Part shown: in pieces, positions 1 to 6,660 of the stretch
Layout of the letters: each line of letters opens with the position of its first letter
Position numbering within the stretch: the stretch's first letter is position 1
Assembly: GCA_009663005.1 (NCBI GenBank)
Contig: CM018912.1
Span: 18,403,852 to 18,413,851, forward strand
Origin: Actinidia chinensis
Taxonomy: Eukaryota; Streptophyta; Magnoliopsida; Ericales; Actinidiaceae
DNA length: 10,000 nucleotides
Direction: 5' to 3'
Position numbers and translations under genes: made by a program
The notes under the pieces: generated by a model
What the model saw: the letters and a program-made list of their open reading frames with translations, nothing else
The model's database searches: none
What the model was told of the DNA's origin: nothing

Positions 1-447
1 GGTGGCCAAGTTAGTGCCTGCTAGCTATCTTTCCTTCGTCTGGCTCTATCACCCCGTCATAAATGATAGTGGCCAGGTGTCGAAATATGACCGGGCTATG
101 GGCACTCCCTGGCATATTCATTGAGATCTTTCGTCTGCTCCACTTGGTTCTTTGTTGAGAACGCACTGCTGAGCTGTTTGCCACGTGTGCGTGTCCTGTG
201 GGTCCCCCCCCGAGTGGTTACTTGCCTATGACTCCACGCACCCACTGAGACACGTTCTAGCAAATTTCCCGCCTCTTCGCCTTCCTTATTTGGTGGCCGC
301 AGTCCTTTCTTTTCGTTGTTGTATTTTGAATGTTTTGGAAGCGTTTTTAGAAGGAGATAATTGTCTCCCTGCTCAGCTGCATCCGTTCAACAACCTCCCT
401 GACCATTGCTTCGGCTTTCGTCGGTTGCTTCCTGAACTCAACCCCCG
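1..447 (+). other. Leader or promoter side of the antisense gene; no gene recognised
   Basis: This stretch lies upstream of the plus-strand gene. It holds only short open frames without family resemblance, and it is pyrimidine-rich from about 240 on, like a plant 5' leader. There is a weak TATA-like word near 61-68 (ataaatga) and a CACGTG E-box at 182-187. It could also include the inner edge of the 3' LTR, but no TG...CA boundary or purine tract could be fixed. I see nothing else in it. Confidence 0.35.
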
Positions 448-792
448 GTGAGTCTCCGGTCATCTATTTCTTGCATTCCGTATTTTGCATCGATGTTGGT
501 CTCATCTGCAGCTCACACTCGGAGTTTCCTTTTGCGTCTATGCTCTTCTGGTGTTCCAACATTTCTCTCTTTTGGGTGTTTTATGTCTATGCGAGTTGGC
601 TCCGATTTGACCTATTTCCCCCAACGGAATGGGTGCGTGCTACTTTATAGGAGAGTCTGGCAGTTCCCTTAGCGACACACATCCTCATTCGTGTGGAGTC
701 CGGTGCTCCGAATGAGCTTGTCTTCAAATATCTCATAGCTCGTCACAACTGGCTAGCTGAGCTCGTTTTAACCGACTTATTTCTACTCCCAG
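448..792 (+). promoter_or_regulatory. Candidate leader intron before the antisense gene's ATG
   Basis: A near-ideal plant 5' splice site (G|GTGAGT) begins at 448. Two possible 3' splice sites follow: ctcatctgcag ending at 511, and ttctactcccag ending at 792. The second is preceded by a pyrimidine-rich tract and a possible branch site (gttttaac near 767), and it sits three bases before the ATG at 796. The choice between a 64-bp intron and a 345-bp intron, or two consecutive events, cannot be settled by eye. A weak TATA-like word (tttatag, 644-650) offers an alternative in which transcription starts inside this stretch. The two short open frames here (ending at 451 and 672) show no recognisable protein. 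Confidence 0.4.
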
Positions 793-795
793 AAC

Positions 796-1185
796 ATGGA
801 ATTGAACCGAGCTCAGTTGTTGGTCTGCGACGATAGGGCCCTAGAGAAATTTAAAGTTGCTCATGGCATCCCTACCAATGTCATAATAGAGTGTCCCGGG
901 CCCAACAACATTCCCCACATAGTGGCGAAGAGGCCTGACCGCATTCTGGTACACATTTGGCTAATCCACCAAGCCGGCCTCCAATTTCCCATCAGCCCAA
1001 TGCTGAAGGAGGTGATGGCGCGCTGCCACCTCACCTTTATGCAGGGGTCGGTGAACTTTGTTCATACCATACTTGCGGTGGACACTCTGATGAACATCTT
1101 AGACAAGCCTTTCAGTGCATCTGACCTGTACACGGTGGGGAGGCTATTCGTGCTGCCAATAATAGGCAAGAGTCTAAGGATATAG
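796..1185 (+). pseudogene. Antisense gene, N-terminal part (Transposase_28-like)
   Basis: A 129-codon frame from ATG 796 to TAG 1183. The part around residues 40-110 (IPHIVAKRPDRILVHIWL, then GLQFPISPMLKEVMARC and MQGSVNFVHTILAVDTLM) resembles the plant-only family annotated as 'putative gypsy type transposon' (Transposase_28, PF04195), which is found with Ty3/gypsy elements. The biochemical role of the family is unknown and no catalytic motif is visible. ATG 796 is chosen because the recognisable reading begins right there, just after a splice-acceptor-like site. The reading ends early: the next recognisable stretch is one frame over, from about 1170, so a small indel or a lost splice lies between about 1125 and 1175. 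The gene runs convergent with gag-pol, as antisense genes of Tat elements do. Confidence 0.72.
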
Positions 1186-1640
1186 AAGCGCTCCTTGAGT
1201 ATGAACCGTATTACCAGCACAGAATCCCGCACAAGACTGTGGATTTCATAAGGGCCAATTTGTCTCTGCTATGGATGGAGGGCCGAGCTCCACAATGTGA
1301 GGCCTTCAGTCCTGAGGTGTCTGGCCATGAGGAAGGTTATGCCGCGAGTTCATCGGGCCGAAACTCTCTGAATCACATCGGCGAAGAAGAGGAGGACGAA
1401 GCTTTCGGCCAACTTGTTTTGAACAGGAGGTGGAGTCAAGTGGTCCTTGCTCCCGACTTCAAAGGTACGTCCTTTCCCATTCCCGTTTCGAGCTCAAACA
1501 GCGGGGGCAACCTAGTTTGTGCTCTGCGTCCATTTGTTCGCGGGAACGAAGCTGCCGGGACAAGTTCGAGTGAGGCCGGCGCAATGAGGTTTAGAAATCT
1601 CAAGAGGGCTTCATCTTCGTCGGCCTCTATCCCCCCCCCC
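1170..1640 (+). pseudogene. Antisense gene, middle part (low-complexity linker)
   Basis: The reading frame continues from about 1170 (ESKDIEALLEYEPYYQHRI) without a stop through the C-tract at 1631-1640. There is no ATG at its head, so it is a continuation, not a separate gene. An acidic run (GEEEEDEAF, coded near 1380-1405) and serine- and proline-rich stretches indicate a flexible linker, and I see no fold. A sequence AAAG|GTACGT at 1461-1470 looks like a good 5' splice site, but no partner acceptor is obvious. The frame goes wrong at the run of ten C, after which the recognisable protein continues in another frame. Confidence 0.55.
1631..1640. repeat. C10 homopolymer coinciding with a frame change
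   Basis: Ten consecutive C bases. Upstream the antisense gene reads in the frame of 1239; from about 1664 the sensible reading (PAPPPVIVSSAEEVVTIAG) is in the frame of 1682. Slippage, or a sequencing or assembly length error in the run, is the simplest cause of the break. Confidence 0.7.
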
Positions 1641-2014
1641 ACCGAAGCCGTTTTTCCTACCCCTGCCCCCCACCAGTCATTGTGTCGTCGGCTGAGGAGG
1701 TTGTGACAATAGCGGGGGTCAACTCAAGCTTTCCTGGGGTCTCTATGCTAGGGAAGCGCAAAGAAAAAAAGCCTTTGGTGGGTACTCCAAAAAGGCCTCG
1801 GAATGAAACAAGCTTAATTGACGCTGCCAAGCTTTGGAAACCCGATGTTTTTGCTTGTGAGCTCGATAGATAGGTGACGATCGCTGACTTCGCCCAAGAT
1901 CTTGACACCAGCTTAGCTCTTGCGTGGGCAGTTATGTTGCCTAGTGACTCTGCCGCTCTTGCCAATGAGTCCTAGGATTCGATGAAAAACTTGCTGGTAA
2001 TGCAGCATGTTTAG
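1641..2014 (+). pseudogene. Antisense gene, third part (basic patch, upstream of intron)
   Basis: This is the frame of 1682, after the C-run. It carries a lysine/arginine-rich patch (MLGKRKEKKPLVGTPKRPRN, about 1745-1805) that could act as a nuclear localisation or nucleic-acid-binding signal; this is inferred. The reading then passes through TAG 1871-1873, TAG 1973-1975 and TAG 2012-2014, yet stays protein-like between them (VTIADFAQDLDTSLALAWA follows the first stop directly). This suggests nonsense point mutations rather than a true end. The third stop is directly followed by GTCAGC, a plausible splice donor. Confidence 0.62.
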
Positions 2015-2090
2015 GTCAGCACTATGGTTTCTGTATTACCTAATTCATATGTCGAATACTAAAGCTCTTTCATGTATTTATGATTTGCAA
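2015..2090 (+). other. Relict intron with a ruined 3' splice site
   Basis: A 76-bp AT-rich, non-coding-looking stretch. It starts with GTCAGC after an AG (2013-2014), has a branch-point-like TACTAAA at 2057-2063 about 30 bases from its end, and ends with tttgcaa at 2084-2090, where plant introns end in TTTGCAG. Removing 76 bp (one base over a multiple of three) changes the frame exactly from that of 1682 to that of 2106, the frame used on the other side. The final G appears changed to A, so this copy could not splice here. Confidence 0.6.
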
Positions 2091-2346
2091 AGCCTTTAAA
2101 GGGCGATGGCGACTGCAGACCGAATGGCAGAGTACTCAGCCGAGCTAAAGCGAGCCAAAAAGAAAATGACGGCCGATGCGAACAAGGCAAAACTTGCGTT
2201 GGCCGATGTCAGCCAACTGAAGGCAGACCTGGTCCTCGTGGAGCAGGCCTGGGATGCCAACTTCGCATTTGTAGTCCAGGCTCAAGGGAAGGCTGCTGCC
2301 GTAGAGGCTGCTCTCGCTGAGCTTCAGCTGGCGGCATGTGGTGCAC
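2091..2346 (+). pseudogene. Antisense gene, coiled-coil part
   Basis: The frame of 2106 is open upstream to 2100, and a TAA at 2097-2099 sits within sensible sequence. The 80 or so residues (AEYSAELKRAKKKMTADANK, then repeated Ala/Leu/Glu/Lys) have the pattern of a long charged alpha-helix or coiled coil, likely for self-association. ATG 2106 is internal and probably not the natural start, because the reading extends back to the relict intron. After about 2340 the frame meets a short duplicated segment and loses its sense. The function is unknown; coiled coils are common in the C-terminal half of these plant proteins. Confidence 0.6.
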
Positions 2347-2450
2347 TCGGAGTCCTTTTTGGAAGGTTTTCACTCGAGGGGCCAATCGGGTCGGGGATAA
2401 CTACAACAGGCAAGTTGCTGAGGTGCGCTCGGAGTCCTTTTTGGAAGGTT
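2341..2450. repeat. Two near-identical 28-bp direct copies, 82 bp apart
   Basis: Positions 2341-2368 and 2423-2450 match at 27 of 28 bases (gtgcactcggagtccttttt against gtgcgctcggagtccttttt, then ggaaggtt in both). Only the second copy lies in the frame that continues to the C-terminus (VRSESFLEGWL), so the first looks like a duplicated or inserted piece. The gene's change of frame falls in this interval. Confidence 0.85.
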
Positions 2451-2749
2451 GGCTGTCTTTCTTGAAAGAACTTGGCGTGCTTGAAGACAATCCAGCATGG
2501 ACTCGGGCTGCCCCCATTCCAGAGTTCCCTTAGTCTCCCGCACCTTACTCTCCACTGATTTTGCCTGGTTTTGATGAGGAGGAGTTCTTGAATAGGCCTG
2601 AGGAAGGTGAGGTTGCTCTTGAGCCTATCCCTGACCTTATCGCAGCCCCAGACATTGAAAGAACGGTTGCTAAGGTGCCAGGGGAACGGTCTATTGAGGA
2701 GATTAGGGCTGATGATGGCAAAGATGCAGACCAGAACTCCACTCCTTAA
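2369..2749 (+). pseudogene. Antisense gene, C-terminal part
   Basis: This is the frame of 2336, sensible from about 2369 (GDNYNRQVAEVRSESFLEGW) to TAA 2747-2749, with one internal stop (TAG 2531-2533) after PIPEFP. Reading resumes at once with a proline-rich and then acidic tail (LPGFDEEEFLNRPEEGE), and the last 60 residues are strongly acidic. Composition and motif order suit the C-terminus of the same Transposase_28-type protein. Counting all parts, the parent protein would have been roughly 600 residues. The gene ends about 270 bp before the first tandem-repeat block. Confidence 0.62.
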
Positions 2750-3019
2750 GTTTTAATGTGCTTTTTGTTTTTTGAGGACCTGTTTGATTTTTGCTCAGGG
2801 TTGTAAAGATTCACTTTTTTTGTTTTTTGCAATGGAACTCTACTTCTGCACTTTGTTTCAATTTTCTTCTTATGCAAAGCATGCTTCAGCAAAAATTATC
2901 ATTTCTAGTTTGGAGGTTTCAGGCCATCCGTCCCTTCACCTTGGTAGAGTATACCCTGGTAAGACTTGTGAGTCAGGGACCAGAGCTTGCTTAGCTCGTC
3001 TTTCCCCTCCGCAATTTTT
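2750..3019 (+). terminator. T-rich 3' flank of the antisense gene, possible poly(A) region
   Basis: Directly after the stop codon comes a strongly T-rich stretch (runs of T at 2762-2832, again near 2860-2875) like a plant 3' untranslated region. No perfect AATAAA is present. Two overlapping short open frames here have no recognisable content. The end of any transcript cannot be placed by eye. Confidence 0.35.
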
Positions 3020-3433
3020 GCCAAGAAAAGGTATTATACTCTAGATTGAGTTCGGTGCTCGTTCGGAGCTCGGCTAACTCCCTACCATGTCTCTGGCAAA
3101 GTGTCTTCTGACCAAATGTGTGGGACTGGTTCAAAGCTCGCATTGAGCTCAACTAACTAAGTCCGTTGTTTTTGGGCAAGCACATAGATGAAATTACTCG
3201 GGATTGAGTTTGGTGCTCGCTCGGAGCTCGGCTAACTCTCCATCATTTCTCTGGCAAAGTGTCTCCTAACCAAACATGTGAGACTAGTTTAGAGCTCGCA
3301 TCGAGCTCAGCTAGCCAAGTCTGTTGTTTTTAGGTAGGCACATAGAGGAAATTACTCGAGATTAAGTTCAGTGCTCGCTCGGAGCTTAGCTAACTCCCCA
3401 TCATGTTTGGAAAAGCATCCCTTGACAAACGCG
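3020..3433. repeat. Tandem repeat block B, 158-bp period, about 2.5 copies
   Basis: Unit starts at 3045 (attgagttcggtgctcg), 3203 (attgagtttggtgctcg) and 3361 (attaagttcagtgctcg) give periods of exactly 158 and 158. The third copy fades out near 3433. A partial earlier unit end is visible at 3020-3044. Each unit is itself two related halves of about 79 bp, both carrying a gctcg...gagctc...ctaact core (for example ggagctcggctaactcc). Known: tandem repeats between pol and the 3' LTR are common in Tat elements. Confidence 0.88.
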
Positions 3434-3741
3434 TCTATTTCTCATTCGTCAGTTGACCCTGGTCAGCCTTTGAAATACTATGCCCAGGTGCATGTTTTGC
3501 CGGTTTATGTGCTTGAAGTGACGGTTGGCCTTCCGCCTCCCTATTTTTAATAAGATTAAGACTGATGAGACATGATGTATTGCATAAGTACCATGTGTCA
3601 TCTCACAAAGTTGTTGCCACTAGTGACCGTGCGAAACATCGCGTCCAGGTTCATGTCTTACGCGCCCGCACGTCTTCCGTCTTAAATGACAGGCCGTTAG
3701 CCTCCCCCTTAATGACAATCCTTATGGCCCCTTCTTGTTAT

Positions 3742-3748
3742 TATAAAT
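3742..3748 (+). promoter_or_regulatory. TATA box (TATAAAT)
   Basis: TATAAAT in ttattataaattgggcatgc is a canonical plant TATA box on the plus strand. A start site would be expected near 3770-3780, just before the pyrimidine-rich stretch ttcgtttccctttgtttcct. The minus-strand reading of the same site (TATAATA) fits less well. It lies downstream of the antisense gene, so it does not drive that gene. Confidence 0.5.
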
Positions 3749-3884
3749 TGGGCATGCCAGGGCTTCATTTTAGCATTCGTTTCCCTTTGTTTCCTTCGGT
3801 TCGACCACTTTCTCTTTCTAGACCCAGCACTGATGGTTTTCAAATTGATGCCACCAAGGTCACTTCGCCCTGTGATCTGCCTTA

Positions 3885-3926
3885 GTTCCCAAAAGATCTA
3901 TAGGGCGGACCTTTTGTTCCCAAAAG
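3885..3926. repeat. Short direct repeat, 31-bp spacing
   Basis: gttcccaaaag occurs at 3885-3895 and 3916-3926, and the following bases are similar too (atctatagggcgga against gcctgtagcacgca). It is two tandem copies of an approximately 31-bp unit, of unknown meaning. Confidence 0.7.
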
Positions 3927-4218
3927 GCCTGTAGCACGCAGCCTCTCTAGCTCGGATTGGGCAGGTTGAAGAAAAGAAACTGTTGTTGCTGCGGTGCTTG
4001 GGTTGGTTGTTCTAGGAGCCGCGTGTAAACTTTGCCATCGCTGCTCTCAAGTTGCCAACTCGGCCAATTGAATGGGTGTTGTCCTTGCTCCAAGGATCTG
4101 GACGGCATCCATTCTGCTGTTTTCGTATTTCCTCCAACATTCACTGGTTGTCTCCTTGAAGCTCGTAGGACTGGTGATAGGTCCACTCAATCGAGCTCGG
4201 CGATCGTCGTAGAATAGT

Positions 4219-4335
4219 TTTTATAGTAGGGTTTGTGTGGTGATCTAGTTGTAGTCTTTGTACTTGATCGATTTTTTGTAATGATTTCTGATCTTGTAAT
4301 CACATGATCTTGAGTTGAAATTAAATTCGCTTTTC
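4219..4335 (+). terminator. Poly(A)-signal-like T-rich region
   Basis: A T/G-rich stretch (tttttatagtagggtttgtg, gattttttgtaatgatttct, gatcttgtaatcacatgatc) runs into ttgaaattaaattc. It resembles a plant 3' end with far-upstream TTGTA-type elements but lacks AATAAA. It is oriented with the TATA box at 3742. Confidence 0.35.
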
Positions 4336-4377
4336 TTCACGGCTTTGCATGTATTGCATTTTTCTGTTTATATCAAG

Positions 4378-4895
4378 AGTACGAAACTCCCTGGGAGCTT
4401 TATGGAATTTTTCGTTTCTTTCTAAGTTTTTTCAAGTATACTTGGGCAAAAATTTCAAGAGACAAAGCTCGGAGCTCATTATCAGCTCGGCTAACTCCTC
4501 TCCTAAATTTTCCAAGTAAACTTAGGCAAATTAATTGGACAAAATTCAGAACTCAGTGGGAGCTCGGCTAACTCTTCCTTATCAAGCACCAAGTATACTT
4601 GGGAAAACATTTCAAGAGACGAAGCTCGGAGTTCACTGTCAGCTCAACTAACTCCTCCCTAATTTCTCCAAGTAAACTTAGGCAAATCAATTGGACAGAG
4701 TTCGGAACTCAGTGGAAACTTAGCTAACTCTTCCTTATCAACCACTAAGTATACTTGGGCAATTATTTCAAGAGACGAAGCTCAGAGCTCACTGTCAGCT
4801 CGGCTAACTCCTCCCTAAATTCTCCAAGTAAACTTAGGCAAATCTATTGAACAGAGTTCGGAACTCAGTAGGAGCTCGGCTAACTCTTCCTTAAT
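4378..4895. repeat. Tandem repeat block A, 157-bp period, three copies plus a partial
   Basis: Full units begin at 4434, 4591 and 4747 (each aagtatacttggg), giving periods of 157 and 156. Each has a first half of about 80 bp (caagagacgaagctcggag ... ctaactcctcc) and a second half of about 77 bp (aagtaaacttaggcaaat ... ctaactcttcctta). A diverged half-unit precedes them (gtacgaaactccctgggagc, from about 4380). The halves share the gctcgg...agctcggctaactc core and the ggcaaa word with block B, so both blocks are one family. The block starts less than 90 bp beyond the pol stop codon at 4980-4982. Confidence 0.9.
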
Positions 4896-4979
4896 TGCAA
4901 AATACTCTCAAGTGTGTATTTCCAAGATGGAACTTTCATATGACAAGAGTTTTACATTTATGGTGTGCAAATTTACATT

Positions 4980-6257
4980 TCAGTGGTAGTATTTCTTCAA
5001 GTTGTTGGAATTCCTAGGTCTCGGAGCCTGTTTGCCTTCTAAATCTTTGAGGTAGTAAGCGCCCCTTCCAGCTAACTTGACTATCTTGTATGGCCCTTCC
5101 TAATTTTGGCCGAGCTTCCCGTTTACCGAGTCCTTGGTGTTTTCAACAACCTTTCTCAAAATGAGGTATCCCACTATAAAATCTTTGTGTTAAACCTTCT
5201 GGTTGTATGTTTTGGCTAACTATTTCTGATAATCAGTCATTCGTATGAGTGCATTCTCTCGCCTTTCATCGGCAAGGTCTAGGTCCTGAGCTAAAACTTC
5301 CTCATTGTGGCTTGCGTCGTACGCCTCAGTCCGTATTGTGGGTAAACTGACCTCTAGCGGGATTACAACTTCGAAATCGAAAGCCAGGGCATAGGTTGTT
5401 TCGTTCGTTGCTTTCCGCGGCGTGGTTCGATATGCCCACAAAATGTTTGGTAGCTCCTCGACCCACTTTCCCTTGGCCTTCTCCAGCCTCTTTTTGATTC
5501 CATTCATGATTGTCTTGTTGGTGGCTTCGGCCTGCCCATTGCATTATGTGTAGCTTGGCGTCAAATTGTAAAACTCGATCTTCAATCATCCCAACAGGTC
5601 TTTGACTTTGCTCCTAATGAACTGGGTCCCATTATCTGATATGAATGCTCTAGGGATGTCAAACCTGGATAGAATGTTTCTTTGGATAAATCTAATGATT
5701 TCCATCTCTCTGATTTGAGCTAATGGTTTGGCTTCCACCCACTTGGTAAAGTAGTTTTTTGTCTCTAGCAGAAATCTCCTATTTCCCATAGCTTGGGGCA
5801 AGACTCCCACAATGTCCATTCCCTACTGCACAAAGGGCCATGGACTAGTGAAATGAGTCAAGTCCCTCGCTGGCTGGTGGATCAGAGGGGAAAAAAGCTG
5901 GCACTTGGCGCACTTGCGGACATAAACCTGGGCCTTTTTTTGCATATAAGGCCACCAATATCCCCATGTGAGGGCTCAGTAAGCCAGCAATCTGCCTCTA
6001 AAGTGTAATCCGCACATGCCTTCGTGAACCTCCAAAAGCACATCCTCTACCAGACTCGGGTGAAAGCATAGCAAATAAGGACAGGTATGACCTCTTGTAT
6101 AAATCACCTGAGGGGAAATCTAGAATCGTGCTGCTTTCACCTGGACTTTACATGCTTCTCTCTTGTCTTCTAGCAAACTGTCGTGTCGTATGAAGTTCAC
6201 GATTGGGTCCATCCAACTTGGGCCCAACTCTATATTGACTAAAACAGGTTCTGCTAA
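4980..6257 (-). pseudogene. Integrase with zinc-binding N-terminus and GPY C-terminus, broken
   Basis: One minus-strand frame from about 6257 to TGA at 4980-4982. It begins with a linker (WMDPIVNFIRHDSLLEDKRE). The zinc-binding H-x6-H-x30-C-x2-C follows, with histidine codons at 6024-6026 and 6003-6005 and cysteines at 5910-5912 and 5901-5903. In the catalytic core, aspartates are at 5814-5816 (MDIVG) and 5634-5636 (SDNGTQF), and glutamate in GQAEATNK is at 5526-5528, with exactly 35 codons between the last two. Then come WVEELPNILWAYRTTPRKAT and a GPY module (EGPYKIVKLAGRGAYYL). Stops lie at 6120, 5976, 5823, 5586, 5544, 5220, 5190 and 5100 (lowest base of each). Several sit where the family has Trp, Gln or Arg, for example just before GMDIVG and before EGPY. 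Integrase joins the element's DNA copy to host DNA. No indel is evident in this module, but it cannot make a full protein. Confidence 0.9.
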
Positions 6258-6660
6258 ACTTCAAGACTGGGAGCTGGTAGTAGCTCGATTGTAATGGTCT
6301 GGCCCGCTTCTCCCTCAAAGTTTGATGCTAGGCCTACCAAAGCGTCTGCATGCGAGTTCTAGTCCCTCACCACTTGTTCGATCCTCACGGCTTTGAATTC
6401 AGCGAGGAGGTTCTTCATCATTGCCAAGTATCTGGCCATCTTGACCCCGTGAGGCACAAATTTTCCTGTGACTTGGTTGACGACCAGTTTAGAGTCATTA
6501 AAAATGTGGAGTTCAGAGATCTTTAACTTGCTGGCGAACCGAAGTCCCGCAATGAAGGCCTCGTACTCGGCCTTGTTGTTCGTTGTAGAGAAGTTCAGTC
6601 TGAGGCACTGTTCGAAGATCACCCTCTCTTGCCCCTTGACTATTTTTGTCTCCGTCTATG
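6254..6660 (-). pseudogene. Second RNase H (archaeal-type), broken
   Basis: A minus-strand RNase H. The first Asp is in WKMFIDG (codon 6654-6656), Glu in NNKAEYEAFIAGL (about 6566-6568), the second Asp in FNDSKLVVNQ (6494-6496) and the third in NSHADALVGLAS (6344-6346), so all four acidic residues (D, E, D, D) are visible. The FIDG part is read in the frame of 7142 and the rest in the frame of 6622. The break near 6640 lacks several residues that normally follow the glycine-rich turn. A TAG at 6359-6361 falls just before the last motif, and the frame closes at TAG 6254-6256. Known: Tat elements carry an extra, plant/archaeal-like RNase H after the Ty3 one. It would remove RNA from RNA-DNA hybrids during reverse transcription. 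Confidence 0.82.

Larger units (their letters stand above)
3434..4377. other. Unclassified segment splitting the tandem repeats; possible inserted solo LTR
   Basis: About 0.94 kb without the repeat motif and without a recognisable gene, lying between two blocks of one repeat family. On the plus strand it has, in order, GC-richer upstream sequence, a TATA box at 3742-3748, a pyrimidine-rich leader (3772-3825), a region with short open frames lacking family resemblance (3565-3885, 4032-4217), and a T-rich poly(A)-like end (4219-4335). This promoter-leader-terminator order is what an LTR has. A clear TG...CA boundary with a 5-bp target duplication was sought and not found, so the LTR reading is inference. 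It may instead be a native part of the element or a captured gene fragment. Confidence 0.35.

Noticed and set aside
1657..1965. 102-codon minus-strand open frame opposite the antisense gene
   Set aside because: The plus strand here gives the sensible reading (basic patch, then VTIADFAQDLD). The minus-strand frame has no recognisable content.
3565..3885. 106-codon plus-strand open frame spanning the TATA box
   Set aside because: It crosses a TATA box and a pyrimidine-rich leader, has low-complexity Ser/Pro/Leu content and resembles no family; it is probably chance.
3434..4377. 3' LTR of the minus-strand element at this place
   Set aside because: The TATA box and T-rich end point the wrong way, no purine tract lies on the pol side, and the same repeat family continues on both sides, so this is not the element's own end.
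3020..4895. CRISPR-like or phage-type repeat array
   Set aside because: The repeats are about 157 bp, diverged, adjacent without unique spacers, and embedded in a plant retrotransposon.
5326..5589. Minus-strand frame of 87 codons starting at 5589
   Set aside because: It is one frame off the integrase, which reads through here with motifs and correct D,D35E spacing. Its own translation is not family-like.
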